Part shown: positions 5,513 to 14,796 of the stretch, piece after piece
Layout: each line of letters begins with the position of its first letter
How positions within the stretch are numbered: position 1 is the stretch's first letter
Source of the DNA: Thermoleophilia bacterium SCSIO 60948
GTDB taxonomy: Bacteria > Actinomycetota > Thermoleophilia > Solirubrobacterales > 70-9
Direction of reading: 5' to 3'
Assembly (NCBI GenBank): GCA_021496505.1
Contig: CP053031.1
Span: 1,178,001 to 1,242,000 of the forward strand
DNA length: 64,000 nucleotides
Program-made: the position numbers and the translations under genes
The notes under the pieces: generated by a model
Told to the model about the DNA's origin: nothing
Databases searched by the model: none
The model's input: only the letters and a program-made list of their open reading frames with translations

Positions 5513-7042
5513 ATGGGGGGTCGAGGACTATCGGTGGGACTGGCTGCGGCTGCTCTCTTTCTGTCTCTGGCGGGGCCGGCGCAGGGTGCGACCTTCTGCG
5601 TCGAAGATGCCGAGTGCGTTGCCGCCGGCGGGACCGCCCAGCCGACCCTCCAGGCCGCCTTCAACGCGGCCAACGCCAACGGCAACGATTCGGATCGGGT
5701 GAAGATCGGGGCGACGACCCTGAACGCCGGGGGTATCGCGAACTCGCTGGTCGAAGTCATCGGTGCGGGTGAGGGTCAGACGACCATCACCGGCACCGGC
5801 AAGATCATCGACCTCAACGTTCGACCGTCGACGATCAAGGACCTGTCGATCGTCATGGACGGGAACGACTCGACGGGGCTGGAGACCGTCGGGCCGGCGG
5901 AGAACGTCACCGTCACCGGCACGAGCTCGATCGTCGCCTGGGGAATCGTGGTCGGGCCCGGGATGAGCAGCGATCTCACGGTCGATCTGGCGATGGACGA
6001 CCTGACCATCGGCTTGGGCATCGTTCCCCCGAACGTCGGCGCGCCGGCCGACGCGGTCGTCGAGGATTCCACGATCAGCGCCCCGATGGCCGGCATGGTC
6101 ACGCTGCCCGGAGCGCAGGCGACCCTTCGCCGCAGCGCGTTCGACGGGATCGCCGGCCTCCAAGCGGGCTCCGGAACGATTCTGGTCGAGGATTCGACGA
6201 TCCGCACCGCGCAGTCGGCGCAGTTTTCTGCGCCGGCGCTCGCAGCCGAGTCATCCTTCATCGGCGCATCGAACCTGACCGCACGAAACCTCACGATCGT
6301 CGGCGACGGGACCGGGACGGGACTCTCCGCGAAGTCGTACTGCAGCAACCAGAACGGCTTTTATCCCGCGACGATCACCGCGAGGAGCACGATCGTTCGA
6401 GGTTTCGCGACAGATCTCCAGCTCACAGGGACGAGTTGCGACACCCTGACGTCAGGGCTTCAGAACGTGCCGGCCACGATCGACATCGCGGATTCGATCT
6501 ACGACCCCGCAAAGGTCACCGAGACAGGGCCAGCATCCGTGAACGCCGGCGCCGGAAACCTCAACGTCGATCCGCTCTTCACCGACCTCGCCGGTGGCGA
6601 CCTGACGCTCTCGCCCGGCTCGCAGGCGATCGAAGCGGGTGATCCGGCAGGACTGGCACCGGGCGAGTCCCCGACCGACCTCGCCGGCGAGCCGCGCGTC
6701 ATCGACAGCGATGGGGACGGCACCGCGATTCGCGACATAGGCGCCTTCGAAGTTGTCCCTGACGTGGAGCGCTCGCTGACGCTCACGTATTCCGCGAAGA
6801 GAAGGCTGTTTCAGGGGAAGCTCGGCGCGCCGGTCGCAGCGTGCCGACTGGACGAGGTGGACGTCTTTCGCGTCAAGGTTGGCCCCGACCAGCTGATCCG
6901 GTCTGTCGAGACGAACGCGAGAGGCAAGTTCTTCATCCCCAAGCGTGCCTCGAAGGGCAAGTACCAGGCGCGGGTCGTGAGCCGCGAGTCCGAAGCCGGA
7001 ACCTGCCTGGCGGCCAAATCCCCGAAGGTCAGGGTCGGTTAG
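5513..7042 (+). CDS. Secreted right-handed beta-helix, choice-of-anchor-Q-type protein
   Basis: A 509-residue exported protein. The N-terminal signal peptide has a leucine/alanine core and a likely cut after AGPAQG. The body is rich in short Thr/Val/Ile-containing rungs (SLVEVIGAGEGQTTITG, TARSTIVRG and similar) typical of right-handed parallel beta-helices. A DLAGEPRVIDSDGDG...DIGAFE segment near residue 400 is the choice-of-anchor-Q signature. A C-terminal beta-sandwich-like domain with a few Cys follows (SAKRRLFQGKLGA onward). ATG 5513 is chosen because the signal peptide starts there; ATG 5495 is in frame too. It lies just outside the island. Probably cell-surface or adhesin-like; ligand unknown. 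Confidence 0.82.
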   Translation: MGGRGLSVGLAAAALFLSLAGPAQGATFCVEDAECVAAGGTAQPTLQAAFNAANANGNDSDRVKIGATTLNAGGIANSLVEVIGAGEGQTTITGTGKIIDLNVRPSTIKDLSIVMDGNDSTGLETVGPAENVTVTGTSSIVAWGIVVGPGMSSDLTVDLAMDDLTIGLGIVPPNVGAPADAVVEDSTISAPMAGMVTLPGAQATLRRSAFDGIAGLQAGSGTILVEDSTIRTAQSAQFSAPALAAESSFIGASNLTARNLTIVGDGTGTGLSAKSYCSNQNGFYPATITARSTIVRGFATDLQLTGTSCDTLTSGLQNVPATIDIADSIYDPAKVTETGPASVNAGAGNLNVDPLFTDLAGGDLTLSPGSQAIEAGDPAGLAPGESPTDLAGEPRVIDSDGDGTAIRDIGAFEVVPDVERSLTLTYSAKRRLFQGKLGAPVAACRLDEVDVFRVKVGPDQLIRSVETNARGKFFIPKRASKGKYQARVVSRESEAGTCLAAKSPKVRVG

Positions 7043-7103
7043 CGCCTGAGATCGGCCTCCCCGCCCGCCTGACCCAGCCCCAGCACGAACCCAGGACACA
7101 ACT

Positions 7104-9532
7104 ATGAGTCTTACGCCCGTCGCGGACCAGCACGCGACCTCGCGCCCCGCTGCGACGACCTCGAACGGCAGGGGGCTCGCCGCCCGAGCTCTGGGGCTTC
7201 TCAGGCCGGGGCGGCCGGCTATGCGCGCCGCCGTCGCCATGCCGCTCACGGCAGCCTTCCTCGTCGCGGCTCAACCGGCCCAGGCCGAGACGATCTCGGT
7301 CCCCTGCGAATCGGGGGCGAGCGCCCTGCGGTCGGCGATCACGAGCGCGAACCAGAACACCTCCGCCACCGAGATCGATCTCGCGCCCGGCTGCACCTAC
7401 ACGTACACCAACGCAGCAGCCGGTCCCGCGCGCTACGCCTTCTGGTACGGCCCGGCAGCGTTGCCGGCGATCGCCAGTCCGGTGACCGTCGTCGGGAACG
7501 GCGCGACGATCGAGCGCGCGGCTGACGCGACGGATCCGTTCCGCCTCTTCTTCGTCGGCGCCGATCCCGTCGATCCCGACACGTTGAACTACGCGACACC
7601 GGGGCCGGGCGCGCTCACCCTGCAGAACCTGACCCTGCGAAACGGCCTCGCCGAGGGCGGCAGCTCCAGCCGGGGCGGTGGCGGTGGCGGCTTCGGAGGA
7701 GCGATCTACAACCAGGGAAGCCTGACCCTCGCCGGAGTCACCGCGACCGGCAACCGCGCGGCCGGCGGAGACAGCGGCCACTACAACGACGACGGCAGCG
7801 CGCACAGCGGTGGCGGGGGTATCGGCACCGACTCGGTGGGGACGACCGGTGGTGGGTTCGGAAGCGAATCTCCCTACTCCGGCACCAGCACCGGCGACCT
7901 CACCAACGAGGACGTGGTGAGCGGCGGCGGCGGGGGTTCCGCACGTCGGAGAACGGCACAGGCAAGGCGGGGGGAGGCCCGGGAACGGGCCTCGCCGGGC
8001 GCGGAGGAAAGCGCATCGACCAGTCCTTCGGCGACGGCGGCAACGGCGGCGGCGGCGGGCGCCATCCCTACTTCGGCGATCTGCCGGGCGGCGATTTCGG
8101 ATTCGGCGGGGTCGGCGGTCTCAACGACCGCACCCAGGCATGGGGCGGTGGCGGCGGTGGTGTCGGCGGCGGCGGAGGAGCCGCGCGCCCTCGCAGCTAC
8201 GTCCCGTCCAACACCAACGACACCAAGGTCGCCGGAGGGGGAGGCGGCTTCGGCGGAGGAGGCGGGGGTGCCTCCGGCGGCTTCGCGGGCGGTCAGGGAG
8301 GCTTCGGCGGCGGCGGCGGTGCGCCGCAGGGCCCGGGCGGCTTCGGCGGCGGCAACGGCGCCTACGTCGACTACTACGAAGGTGGCGGTGGCGCGGGCAT
8401 GGGCGGTGCCGTCTTCAACCACCAGGGGACGGTCAGGATCAGCAACTCGACGCTGGCCGCGAACAGCGCGGAGGGGGGCTCGACCTGGCGCGGCGGCACC
8501 GCCGGACAGGGCCTCGGCGGCGCCATCTTCAACCTCAACGGCGAGGTCGACGTCAGCTTCGCCACGGTCGCGGGCAACAGCGCGCCCGACGGCGGAGCCG
8601 GCATCTACAACCTCGGCTACATGGGCGTCGACACCGGCGCGGGTGGCCACGCCTACATCGCGACCGCCGACATCGACAGCTCGATCGTCCACGACGCTGC
8701 GAGCCAGGACGTGGCCTCGAACGCGCCCACCACCGTGGCGAACGGCGCCGGCAACACCGCCCCGTCTCGCGTCGACTTCGGCGGCTCCGACATCGTTCAA
8801 TCCGTGGCCGCCGTGGGAACCGGCACGACCACGGGCGCTCCGATGGCAGCGGACCCCCAGCTCAGCCCGTTGGCGGCCAACGGCGGCGACACGTTCACGA
8901 TGGCCATCGGCGGCGCCAGTCCCGCTTTCAACGCCGCCGGCGCCACCTGCGCGCCGGCGACCGACCAGCGAGCCACCCCGCGGCCCCAATTCGGGGCCTG
9001 CGACGTCGGCGCCTTCGAGCTGGGCACGTCGTCCACGATCTCCGTCCTCAGGTCCGGCAGCGGCGCCGGCAGCGTCACCTCTGACCCGGTCGGGATCGAT
9101 TGCGGCGCGACGTGTAGCGCCGATTACCCGTCAGGTCAGTCGGTGGCGCTCACCGCCACTCCCGAACCGGGCTCTGTGTTCGACCATTGGGACGGCGCCT
9201 GCACCGGGGTCGAAGCGACCTGCACGGTCATGGCGGACGATCTCAACGTCACCGCGGTGTTCGCCGATGTGACCCCGCCTGACACCAAGGTCACCAAGAC
9301 GGTGGTCAACGACAAGAGGCGCACGGCGACCTTCAGGTTCGCGTCGACGGAGCCGGGCTCGACCTTCACCTGCAAGCTCGACGGGCACCCCGCTCGTCCC
9401 TGCACCTCCCCGCGGACCTATGCGAACTTGAAGGTCGGTAGGCATCGTCTCAAGGTCACGGCCGCCGATGGGGCCGGCAACGCCGATCCCACCCCCGCGT
9501 CGAAGCGGTGGAGGATCAGGCCACGTCGCTGA
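7104..9532 (+). pseudogene. Secreted glycine-rich beta-helix protein with InlB-type repeat, frameshifted in a G run
   Basis: The coding signal starts at ATG 7104 (AGGA 7 nt upstream). An N-terminal extension leads into a signal peptide ending PAQAE, then beta-helix sequence (LTLQNLTLRNG, GGAIYNQGSLTLAGV). At the G5 run 7932-7936 the signal moves to another frame and continues to 9532 with GGAVFNHQGTVRISNSTLAANS, an InlB-type repeat (GSGAGSVTSDPVGIDCG) and an Ig-like tail. One extra G would restore an 809-residue protein. The shift sits in a very Gly-rich part, so it may be a real mutation, slippage-prone phase variation, or a sequencing error. Paralogue-like neighbour of the gene at 5513. Confidence 0.8.
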
Positions 9533-9567
9533 CAGGCGCGAGCTGATCGGAGCAGTCCAGGGCTAGG

Positions 9568-10065
9568 GTGGCAGCCGTGGGAGAGCGGGCCCGAGGCGAT
9601 TACACGGGCGAGCGGGCCGTCCACACGATCTACGGCTCGGTCGTCGTCCTCGCCGTCATCGTCGCCGCTCGCGGCAGCGAAGTCACCGCCGGCGAAGCGA
9701 TCGCATCGGTCGTCGGTGCGGCGGTCGTCACCGCGCTCGCCGAGATCTACGCCGACTACATCGGTGCGACGATCGCCGCGAGGCGGCACCCGACACCACG
9801 CGAGCGTGAGACGACGATCCGGAACTTCGCGTTCGGGTTCCTTGCGGCGATTTCGCCGGTGGTCTTCTTCGTTCTCGCCGCCGCCGGCGTGATCCGCCTC
9901 GACGTCGCGTTCGACATCGCGGTCTGGACCGGGGTCGCCGTCCTCGGCGGCTACGCGACCGTCGCGCATCGTCTCGCCGGCAACTCGATCGGGCCCAGCC
10001 TCGCGGTCGGGCTCTTCTTCTCGGCGATCGGGGCCTTCCTCGTCGCCCTCAAGGGACTCGTCTAG
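9568..10065 (+). CDS. Small integral membrane protein of unknown function
   Basis: A 165-residue protein with a GTG start at 9568 (another GTG at 9577). Roughly four to five hydrophobic segments: VHTIYGSVVVLAVIVAA, IASVVGAAVVTALAEI, FAFGFLAAISPVVFFVLAAAG, VWTGVAVLGGYATVA and the C-terminal GLFFSAIGAFLVALKG. A cytosolic loop TIAARRHPTPRERETT lies between helices 2 and 3. I do not recognise the family with certainty; it resembles small VIT-like or DUF membrane proteins. It stands alone between a secreted protein and the GFA gene. Confidence 0.7.
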   Translation: MAAVGERARGDYTGERAVHTIYGSVVVLAVIVAARGSEVTAGEAIASVVGAAVVTALAEIYADYIGATIAARRHPTPRERETTIRNFAFGFLAAISPVVFFVLAAAGVIRLDVAFDIAVWTGVAVLGGYATVAHRLAGNSIGPSLAVGLFFSAIGAFLVALKGLV

Positions 10066-10103
10066 ACCACCACGTCCCGGCGCGGCGTAACCTGCGTCCG
10101 GCG

Positions 10104-10523
10104 ATGTCCAAGCCAGTCCTCACCGGATCATGCGGCTGCGGCGCGGTGGCCTTCGAGGTCTCCGAGCCGCTCGTAGCGGCGCTCTACTGCCACTGCACGC
10201 GCTGTCAGAAGCGGACCGGCACTGCGGTCCAGGCCTCGGCCCGCGTCATCCCTGGCTCCGTGAGCGTGACGGCAGGGACGGAGGTGCTTCGTCACTGGTC
10301 GCCGCCCGAAGGCCTCGCGAAGACCTTCTGCGGCGAGTGCGGATCGCATGTCTTCGCGGGCGACCCCGAGAGCGGCGCGATCCTGGCCGTCCGCCTCGCC
10401 GCGATCGATGGCGACCCCGGCGTTCGTCCGCAGGCGCGCCAGTTCGTCGCCTACGCGGCCGCCTGGGAGCCGATCCCCGACGACGGCCTGCCGCGCTTCG
10501 ACGAGCGCGTCCCCGCGAACTAG
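10104..10523 (+). CDS. GFA/CENP-V family zinc protein
   Basis: A 139-residue single-domain protein. Zinc ligands of the GFA fold are visible: CGC in GSCGCGAVAF, then YCHCTRCQKRTG and the later FCGECGSHVF. The family contains glutathione-dependent formaldehyde-activating enzyme, but most members in organisms without glutathione have no known substrate, so only the fold is assigned. Its stop overlaps the stop of the convergent LuxR-type gene by a few bases. Confidence 0.88.
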   Translation: MSKPVLTGSCGCGAVAFEVSEPLVAALYCHCTRCQKRTGTAVQASARVIPGSVSVTAGTEVLRHWSPPEGLAKTFCGECGSHVFAGDPESGAILAVRLAAIDGDPGVRPQARQFVAYAAAWEPIPDDGLPRFDERVPAN

Positions 10524-13351
10524 GCGGCGTCAGGGCGCTGCGAGCCCGCGGCGTGCTCCGGTTCGAGCGCGCCGGCGAGTTCGTCACGCGATTCGATCTC
10601 GAGCTTTCGGAAGGCGTTCGAGAGGTGTCCCTCGACGGTCCGTAGCGTCACGAAGAGCGACTGGGCGATCTCGCGGTTCATCATCCCGCCGGCCGCCATG
10701 CGGGCGACCCGGCGCTCGCTGGCCGTAAGCGAATCGGGACCGCGTCGCGCGAGGCGCCGCGGCCGCGCGCCGGCGAGAACCAGCTCCTCGCGCGCCTCGG
10801 TGGCGACGGCGCTCGCGCCGATCCGATGTGCCCGGTCCATTCCCGCCTCGAGGACAGTCCGCGCCTCGGAGCGACTGCCGTCGCGCCGCAGGAAGGCGCC
10901 CAGCTCCACCTCGGCATGCGCGAGCTCGAGCTCCGCGCCGGAGCCCCCGAGCACGTCGACGGCGCGCGAGAGCGCGTTGCCCGCGCGCGCCGGGTCCGGC
11001 TCGAGCCGTCCGAGCCGCAGCGCCTCGCCGATTCCCCGCGGCGCACCGAAGGCCTCGGCGGCCTCGAGTTGCTCGGCTGCGAGCTCGAGCGCGTCCTCGA
11101 CCCGCCCGAGCGCGTGCAGGCTCGCCGCCGCCGGCACACGCCACGCATTCACGACCCTGATTCCGCGCGCGGGCCCCCACTCTGCCTCGAAGGCACGGCA
11201 GGGCTCCAGCCGTTCGATCGCCTGCTCGTGAAGGCCCGTCGCCGCGAGCATCCTCGCGGAGGCGATGTGGAGCAGTTGCGAGAAGCCGATGTCGGCATCG
11301 TCTCGCCGCCCCTCGAGCGTCTCTGCGACCCGCTCGGCCCCGTCGAGGTCCCCGCGCTCGATCGCGACGGACGCGAGCACGAACGTCGGGAGCGAGAAGA
11401 ACATTTCCCACGCACTCTCGGCCGCCAGATCGAGACTGCCGAGCGCGTCGGCCTCGGCGCCGTCGAGGCGACCGGCGAGCCAGCGACTCCAGGCCCGGAG
11501 ACCCGAGTGCATCGCGAAGTCCCGCGCTCGCCCGCGCGCCTGAGCGTTCCCGATCAGATCGCGGAAGACCGCCTCGGCACCATCGAAGTCGCCGGCGAGG
11601 AAGAGGGCGTTGACGCCCCCCGACACGAACAGCGCATCGCGCAGCAACCGCTCGTCTCCGAGCGCCCGCCGGGCCAGCCCCAGCGCGCGTTCGGAGTCCG
11701 CCGCCTCACCGACCGCGGCGTCGAAGGCGACGCCCGCGAGGGTGGCGCTCGAGGCCGAATCGGGGTCTTGCTCGGTCGCCACCGCCACGGCCGCGAGCTG
11801 CGACCCGGCCAGTCGTCGCCCGGACGCGGTCGAGCAGGCGAGCGGCATAAGGCGCGCCTCGAGGAGCCCCACGAGCTCGGGTTCGTCGGCGGGGGCCGAG
11901 CCACGGGCCGCCGTGAGCACCTCGAGGGCATCCGCGGTCCGACCCTCGTGAATCAGGGTGTCGATGAGCGCGATCGAGATCCGTACCCGGTCGACATCGG
12001 AATCGGTGGCGGCGAGCGCTGTGCGCAGGTGATCGCTCGCCGAGGGGTCGCCCAACATCGCCAGCTGCGTACCGAGGTCGAGGTTGACGAGCGAGACGAA
12101 GCGCGCCGGCGGTGGCTCCTCCAGCGCACGACGCAGCATCTCGACGGCCGGCTCCGGTCCGCCGCGCGCGACGGATTCCGCCGCGACCTCGACGAGGCGG
12201 GCGACCGCGCTCGCGTCACCGGCGGGATCCGTTTCGAGCAGGTGGGTGGCGATCGCCCGCGCGTCGTCGCCCCCATCGGCGGCGAGGGCCGCGGCGTGGC
12301 GGTGGAGCGCGCTTCGCAGTCCGCGGGGGGTCGCGTCGTGGATCGCAACGCGGATGATCGGATGGGCGAACGCGAGCGGACGGCCGACCGTGAGGATCGA
12401 CGCCACCGCCAATTCGTCCGCGACGCGGCCCGCTCGGTCGACGTCGAGCTCGGCCAGCGCGGCGACCCGGTCGACCGAGGCTCCGTCACCCAGGACCGCG
12501 ACCGCGCGGGCCACGCGCTCACCGTCGGCGATCGCAGCGACGCGTTCGAGCGCGAAGTCGCGGACGCTCTCGGGGGCGATGCGCTCGACGTCCTCCTCCG
12601 ACAGATCAGCGACGCCGCCGCGCCCGATCTCGCCGAGCAGCTCGACCAGGAGGAACGGGTTGCCCGAGCTCGCCCGTGCGCAAGCGGCGGCGAGCGGCCT
12701 CGCCTCCGAACCGACGGCGCGCTCGATCATCTCCTCGACGGCATCGGCGCCGAGGGGTCGCGGGACCAGGAGGAACGAGTCACCGCCGCGTCGCCCTGAC
12801 GGCCGTGCCTCCTCGTCGCGTTCTGCAGTCGCGACGCCGACCGGCATTCCGTTGAGACGGTTGCGCAGGAAGTCGACAAACCTCCGCGAGGGCTCGTCGA
12901 CCCATTGCAGATCGTCGACGATCAGCAGTACGGGGCTCTCATGGGCGAGGTTCGAGACCAGCCAGTAGAGGCCGTGGAGCACCGGATAGGAGCCGTCCTC
13001 GTCGACACTCGCGCTGCGATGGTGAGCGAACACCGGCTCAGCGAGCGCCGCTGCTCCGGCGAGCAGGCCATCGCGCTCGGACTCGTCGCGAAGCCTCGCG
13101 TCGAGCATCTGATGCACCGCGCCGAAGGCGAAGCTCCGCTCGAGCTCGCTGCCACGCGCGTGCAGGACCTGAACCCCGGCTCGCCGAGCACGTCCGTCGA
13201 GTGCCGCCAGCAGCGAGGTCTTGCCGATACCTGGCGGCCCCTTGATGGCGATCGAGTCGCCCTCACCCTGACCCAGCGAGTCGACGAGCGCATCGAAGCG
13301 CTCGAGCTCGGGCTCGCGATCGAGTAGGGCTGGAGCGTCGATTGCCGTCAT
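10520..13351 (-). CDS. Large ATP-binding LuxR-family transcriptional regulator (LAL type)
   Basis: A 943-residue regulator. The N-terminal AAA/NACHT-like ATPase has Walker A GPPGIGKTS (about 38-46) and Walker B-like VLLIVDDLQWVD. The long middle is rich in Leu/Ala helical hairpins of TPR-like type. The C-terminal LuxR HTH reads LTASERRVARMAAGGMMNRE, then TLRTVEGHLSNAFRKL. LAL/MalT-type proteins are ATP-dependent activators triggered by a small ligand on the TPR-like region; the ligand and targets here are unknown. Monocistronic, convergent with the GFA gene. Confidence 0.93.
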   Translation of the reverse strand: MTAIDAPALLDREPELERFDALVDSLGQGEGDSIAIKGPPGIGKTSLLAALDGRARRAGVQVLHARGSELERSFAFGAVHQMLDARLRDESERDGLLAGAAALAEPVFAHHRSASVDEDGSYPVLHGLYWLVSNLAHESPVLLIVDDLQWVDEPSRRFVDFLRNRLNGMPVGVATAERDEEARPSGRRGGDSFLLVPRPLGADAVEEMIERAVGSEARPLAAACARASSGNPFLLVELLGEIGRGGVADLSEEDVERIAPESVRDFALERVAAIADGERVARAVAVLGDGASVDRVAALAELDVDRAGRVADELAVASILTVGRPLAFAHPIIRVAIHDATPRGLRSALHRHAAALAADGGDDARAIATHLLETDPAGDASAVARLVEVAAESVARGGPEPAVEMLRRALEEPPPARFVSLVNLDLGTQLAMLGDPSASDHLRTALAATDSDVDRVRISIALIDTLIHEGRTADALEVLTAARGSAPADEPELVGLLEARLMPLACSTASGRRLAGSQLAAVAVATEQDPDSASSATLAGVAFDAAVGEAADSERALGLARRALGDERLLRDALFVSGGVNALFLAGDFDGAEAVFRDLIGNAQARGRARDFAMHSGLRAWSRWLAGRLDGAEADALGSLDLAAESAWEMFFSLPTFVLASVAIERGDLDGAERVAETLEGRRDDADIGFSQLLHIASARMLAATGLHEQAIERLEPCRAFEAEWGPARGIRVVNAWRVPAAASLHALGRVEDALELAAEQLEAAEAFGAPRGIGEALRLGRLEPDPARAGNALSRAVDVLGGSGAELELAHAEVELGAFLRRDGSRSEARTVLEAGMDRAHRIGASAVATEAREELVLAGARPRRLARRGPDSLTASERRVARMAAGGMMNREIAQSLFVTLRTVEGHLSNAFRKLEIESRDELAGALEPEHAAGSQRPDAA

Positions 13352-13465
13352 TCCCGATCGCGAACCTCAGCGGTCAAGTTCATCAAGGTATTCGGTCCGG
13401 ACAGCGAAAGTATTCGGTTCCCACCCCGTTGCGGAGCCCGATCGCCCAGTTCACGCTCACGAGCG

Positions 13466-13993
13466 ATGTCGGCCGCGCCACGAACGGCGCCGGCCAGTGC
13501 CGTTCCGATCCGGGGGCCCGCCTTGACTCGATCCCACACTTCGCGCCGCGTGGCGGGACTGCTCGCGCTCGCCGCGGGCACCGTCGCGGTGCTGCTCTTG
13601 ACCATGCTGAGCGCCGCCGATCCACCCGCCCGCGCCGGCGCGGGCGAGGCGAGCTGCCACGGCGTCCGCGCGACGATCGTCGGGACCGCGGGTCGCGACC
13701 GGATCGTCGGCACGAATCGCCGCGATGTCATCAACGGTCTGCAGGGTTCGGACGCGATCAACGGCCGTGGCGGCAACGACCTGATCTGTGGTCACAAGGG
13801 CAACGACCGGATCAAGGGCCAGTCGGGAGGCGACGAGCTCTACGGAAAGCTCGGAGACGACCGGGTCATGGGCGGCCCGAGCAACGACGCGTTGTTCGGC
13901 AACCCCGGTGACGACCAGCTGCTGGGTGGCCCGGGGACTGACGGTTGCCAGACCGGCCAGGGCTTTGACAACACTGACGGTTGCGAGGAGTGA
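13466..13993 (+). CDS. Secreted RTX-type calcium-binding repeat protein (small)
   Basis: A 175-residue protein with a hydrophobic N-terminal signal/anchor (VAGLLALAAGTVAVLLLTML), then tandem nonapeptide-like turns such as GTAGRDRIVGTNRRDVINGL, GGNDLICG and GDDQLLGG. These match the calcium beta-roll pattern GGxGxD with some degenerate copies. A CQTGQGFDNTDGCEE tail may form a disulfide. ATG 13466 is chosen as the first start in frame; the signal could begin at a later start. The next gene follows 5 bp after the stop and its SD lies in this gene's end, so the two are probably co-transcribed. Confidence 0.78.
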   Translation: MSAAPRTAPASAVPIRGPALTRSHTSRRVAGLLALAAGTVAVLLLTMLSAADPPARAGAGEASCHGVRATIVGTAGRDRIVGTNRRDVINGLQGSDAINGRGGNDLICGHKGNDRIKGQSGGDELYGKLGDDRVMGGPSNDALFGNPGDDQLLGGPGTDGCQTGQGFDNTDGCEE

Positions 13994-13998
13994 TCGAG

Positions 13999-14736
13999 AT
14001 GAGAGGCCTCTTTTCCAGTGCCTTGGTGAGGACCGTGGCCTGCGTCGTCGCCGTGGTCGCGGGGTGCGCCGCGATCGCGAGCGCCGCGATCCCGAGCTCG
14101 GGTGACGGCGTTATCCACGCCTGCTTCCAGAAGCGCGGCGCCGTCGAGAAGGGCGGGGCCGAGCTGCGTGTGTTCGACGACGAGAAGAACCCCGGCGCCT
14201 GCCAGAAGTCCGACCGTGAGCTGACGTTCAACCAGCAGGGACCGCAGGGTGAGCAGGGACCTCAGGGCGACCAGGGACCCCAGGGGCCGCAGGGCCCCCA
14301 GGGACCACAAGGTCCGCAGGGACCCCAGGGCCCGCAGGGTCAGCAGGGACCGGCCGGCACCTCGACCGTCTACGCGGCGAGTGGCGGTCAGGTGCTCGTC
14401 AACAACCGCCTGACCATCGTCGACAAGCAGGTCCCGGCCGGCAACTACGCGATCAACGCGTCGGTGTTCCTGTTCAACAACGACGATGACGACGACGCTC
14501 TCGGCTGGTGCGACCTCTACGCCGGCAACACGCTGCTCCAGCGCCACCAGGGCATGCGGATCGCCGAGAACGACGCCGACACGACCGGTCAGGGCGAGAG
14601 CGTCGGGCTCACCGGCACCGTGTCCGGCTTCGCCGGCGGCAGCATCCGTGTCGAGTGCGAGGAGTACGGCGATTCGGACGCGCTGGCCGCGTCGAACGGG
14701 CGTCTGACCGCGATCAAGGTGGACAGCGTTCAGTGA
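13999..14736 (+). CDS. Secreted protein with a short collagen-like Gly-Pro-Gln repeat
   Basis: A 245-residue protein preceded by GAGGAG 9 nt before the ATG. A signal peptide (ALVRTVACVVAVVAGCAAIASA) is followed by a small Cys-containing N-domain, then 13 Gly-X-Y triplets (residues 81-119, mostly GPQ). A C-terminal beta-rich domain of about 120 residues follows (STVYAASGGQVLVNNRLT onward), with an Asp-rich patch NNDDDDDAL and two Cys. The layout, a collagen-like stalk carrying a beta-sandwich head, resembles surface fibres. Prolines sit in the X position and Gln in Y, as in bacterial collagens that lack hydroxyproline. Ligand unknown. Confidence 0.8.
   Translation: MRGLFSSALVRTVACVVAVVAGCAAIASAAIPSSGDGVIHACFQKRGAVEKGGAELRVFDDEKNPGACQKSDRELTFNQQGPQGEQGPQGDQGPQGPQGPQGPQGPQGPQGPQGQQGPAGTSTVYAASGGQVLVNNRLTIVDKQVPAGNYAINASVFLFNNDDDDDALGWCDLYAGNTLLQRHQGMRIAENDADTTGQGESVGLTGTVSGFAGGSIRVECEEYGDSDALAASNGRLTAIKVDSVQ
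14239..14355 (+). repeat. Gly-X-Y (GPQ) triplet-encoding tandem repeat
   Basis: Thirteen 9-bp units, mostly variants of GGACCGCAG/GGTCCGCAG/GGCCCCCAG, encode the collagen-like stalk. The period is exactly 9 bp with synonymous changes between units, so the repeat is selected at protein level but could still expand or contract. Confidence 0.85.
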
Positions 14737-14751
14737 CGGCGGTCGGTCGGG

Positions 14752-14777
14752 CCGCCGGCGCTGGAAGGCGCCGGCGG
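14752..14777 (+). terminator. Strong GC hairpin after the collagen-like gene
   Basis: CCGCCGGCGC (14752-14761) pairs perfectly with GCGCCGGCGG (14768-14777) around the loop TGGAAG, 15 bp after the stop at 14736. There is no T run, so it would act as a U-less intrinsic terminator or an mRNA 3'-end barrier, as is common in high-GC actinobacteria. Confidence 0.5.
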
Positions 14778-14796
14778 TTGCGGCTAGCTTGCTCCC

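Noticed and set aside
10826-12799. Long plus-strand open frame opposite the LuxR-type gene
   Set aside because: It is the antisense shadow of a high-GC gene: Arg/Gly-rich, no domain, no start signal.
14239-14355. CRISPR array or satellite in the collagen-like repeat
   Set aside because: The 9-bp period encodes Gly-X-Y in frame with synonymous changes and there are no spacers.
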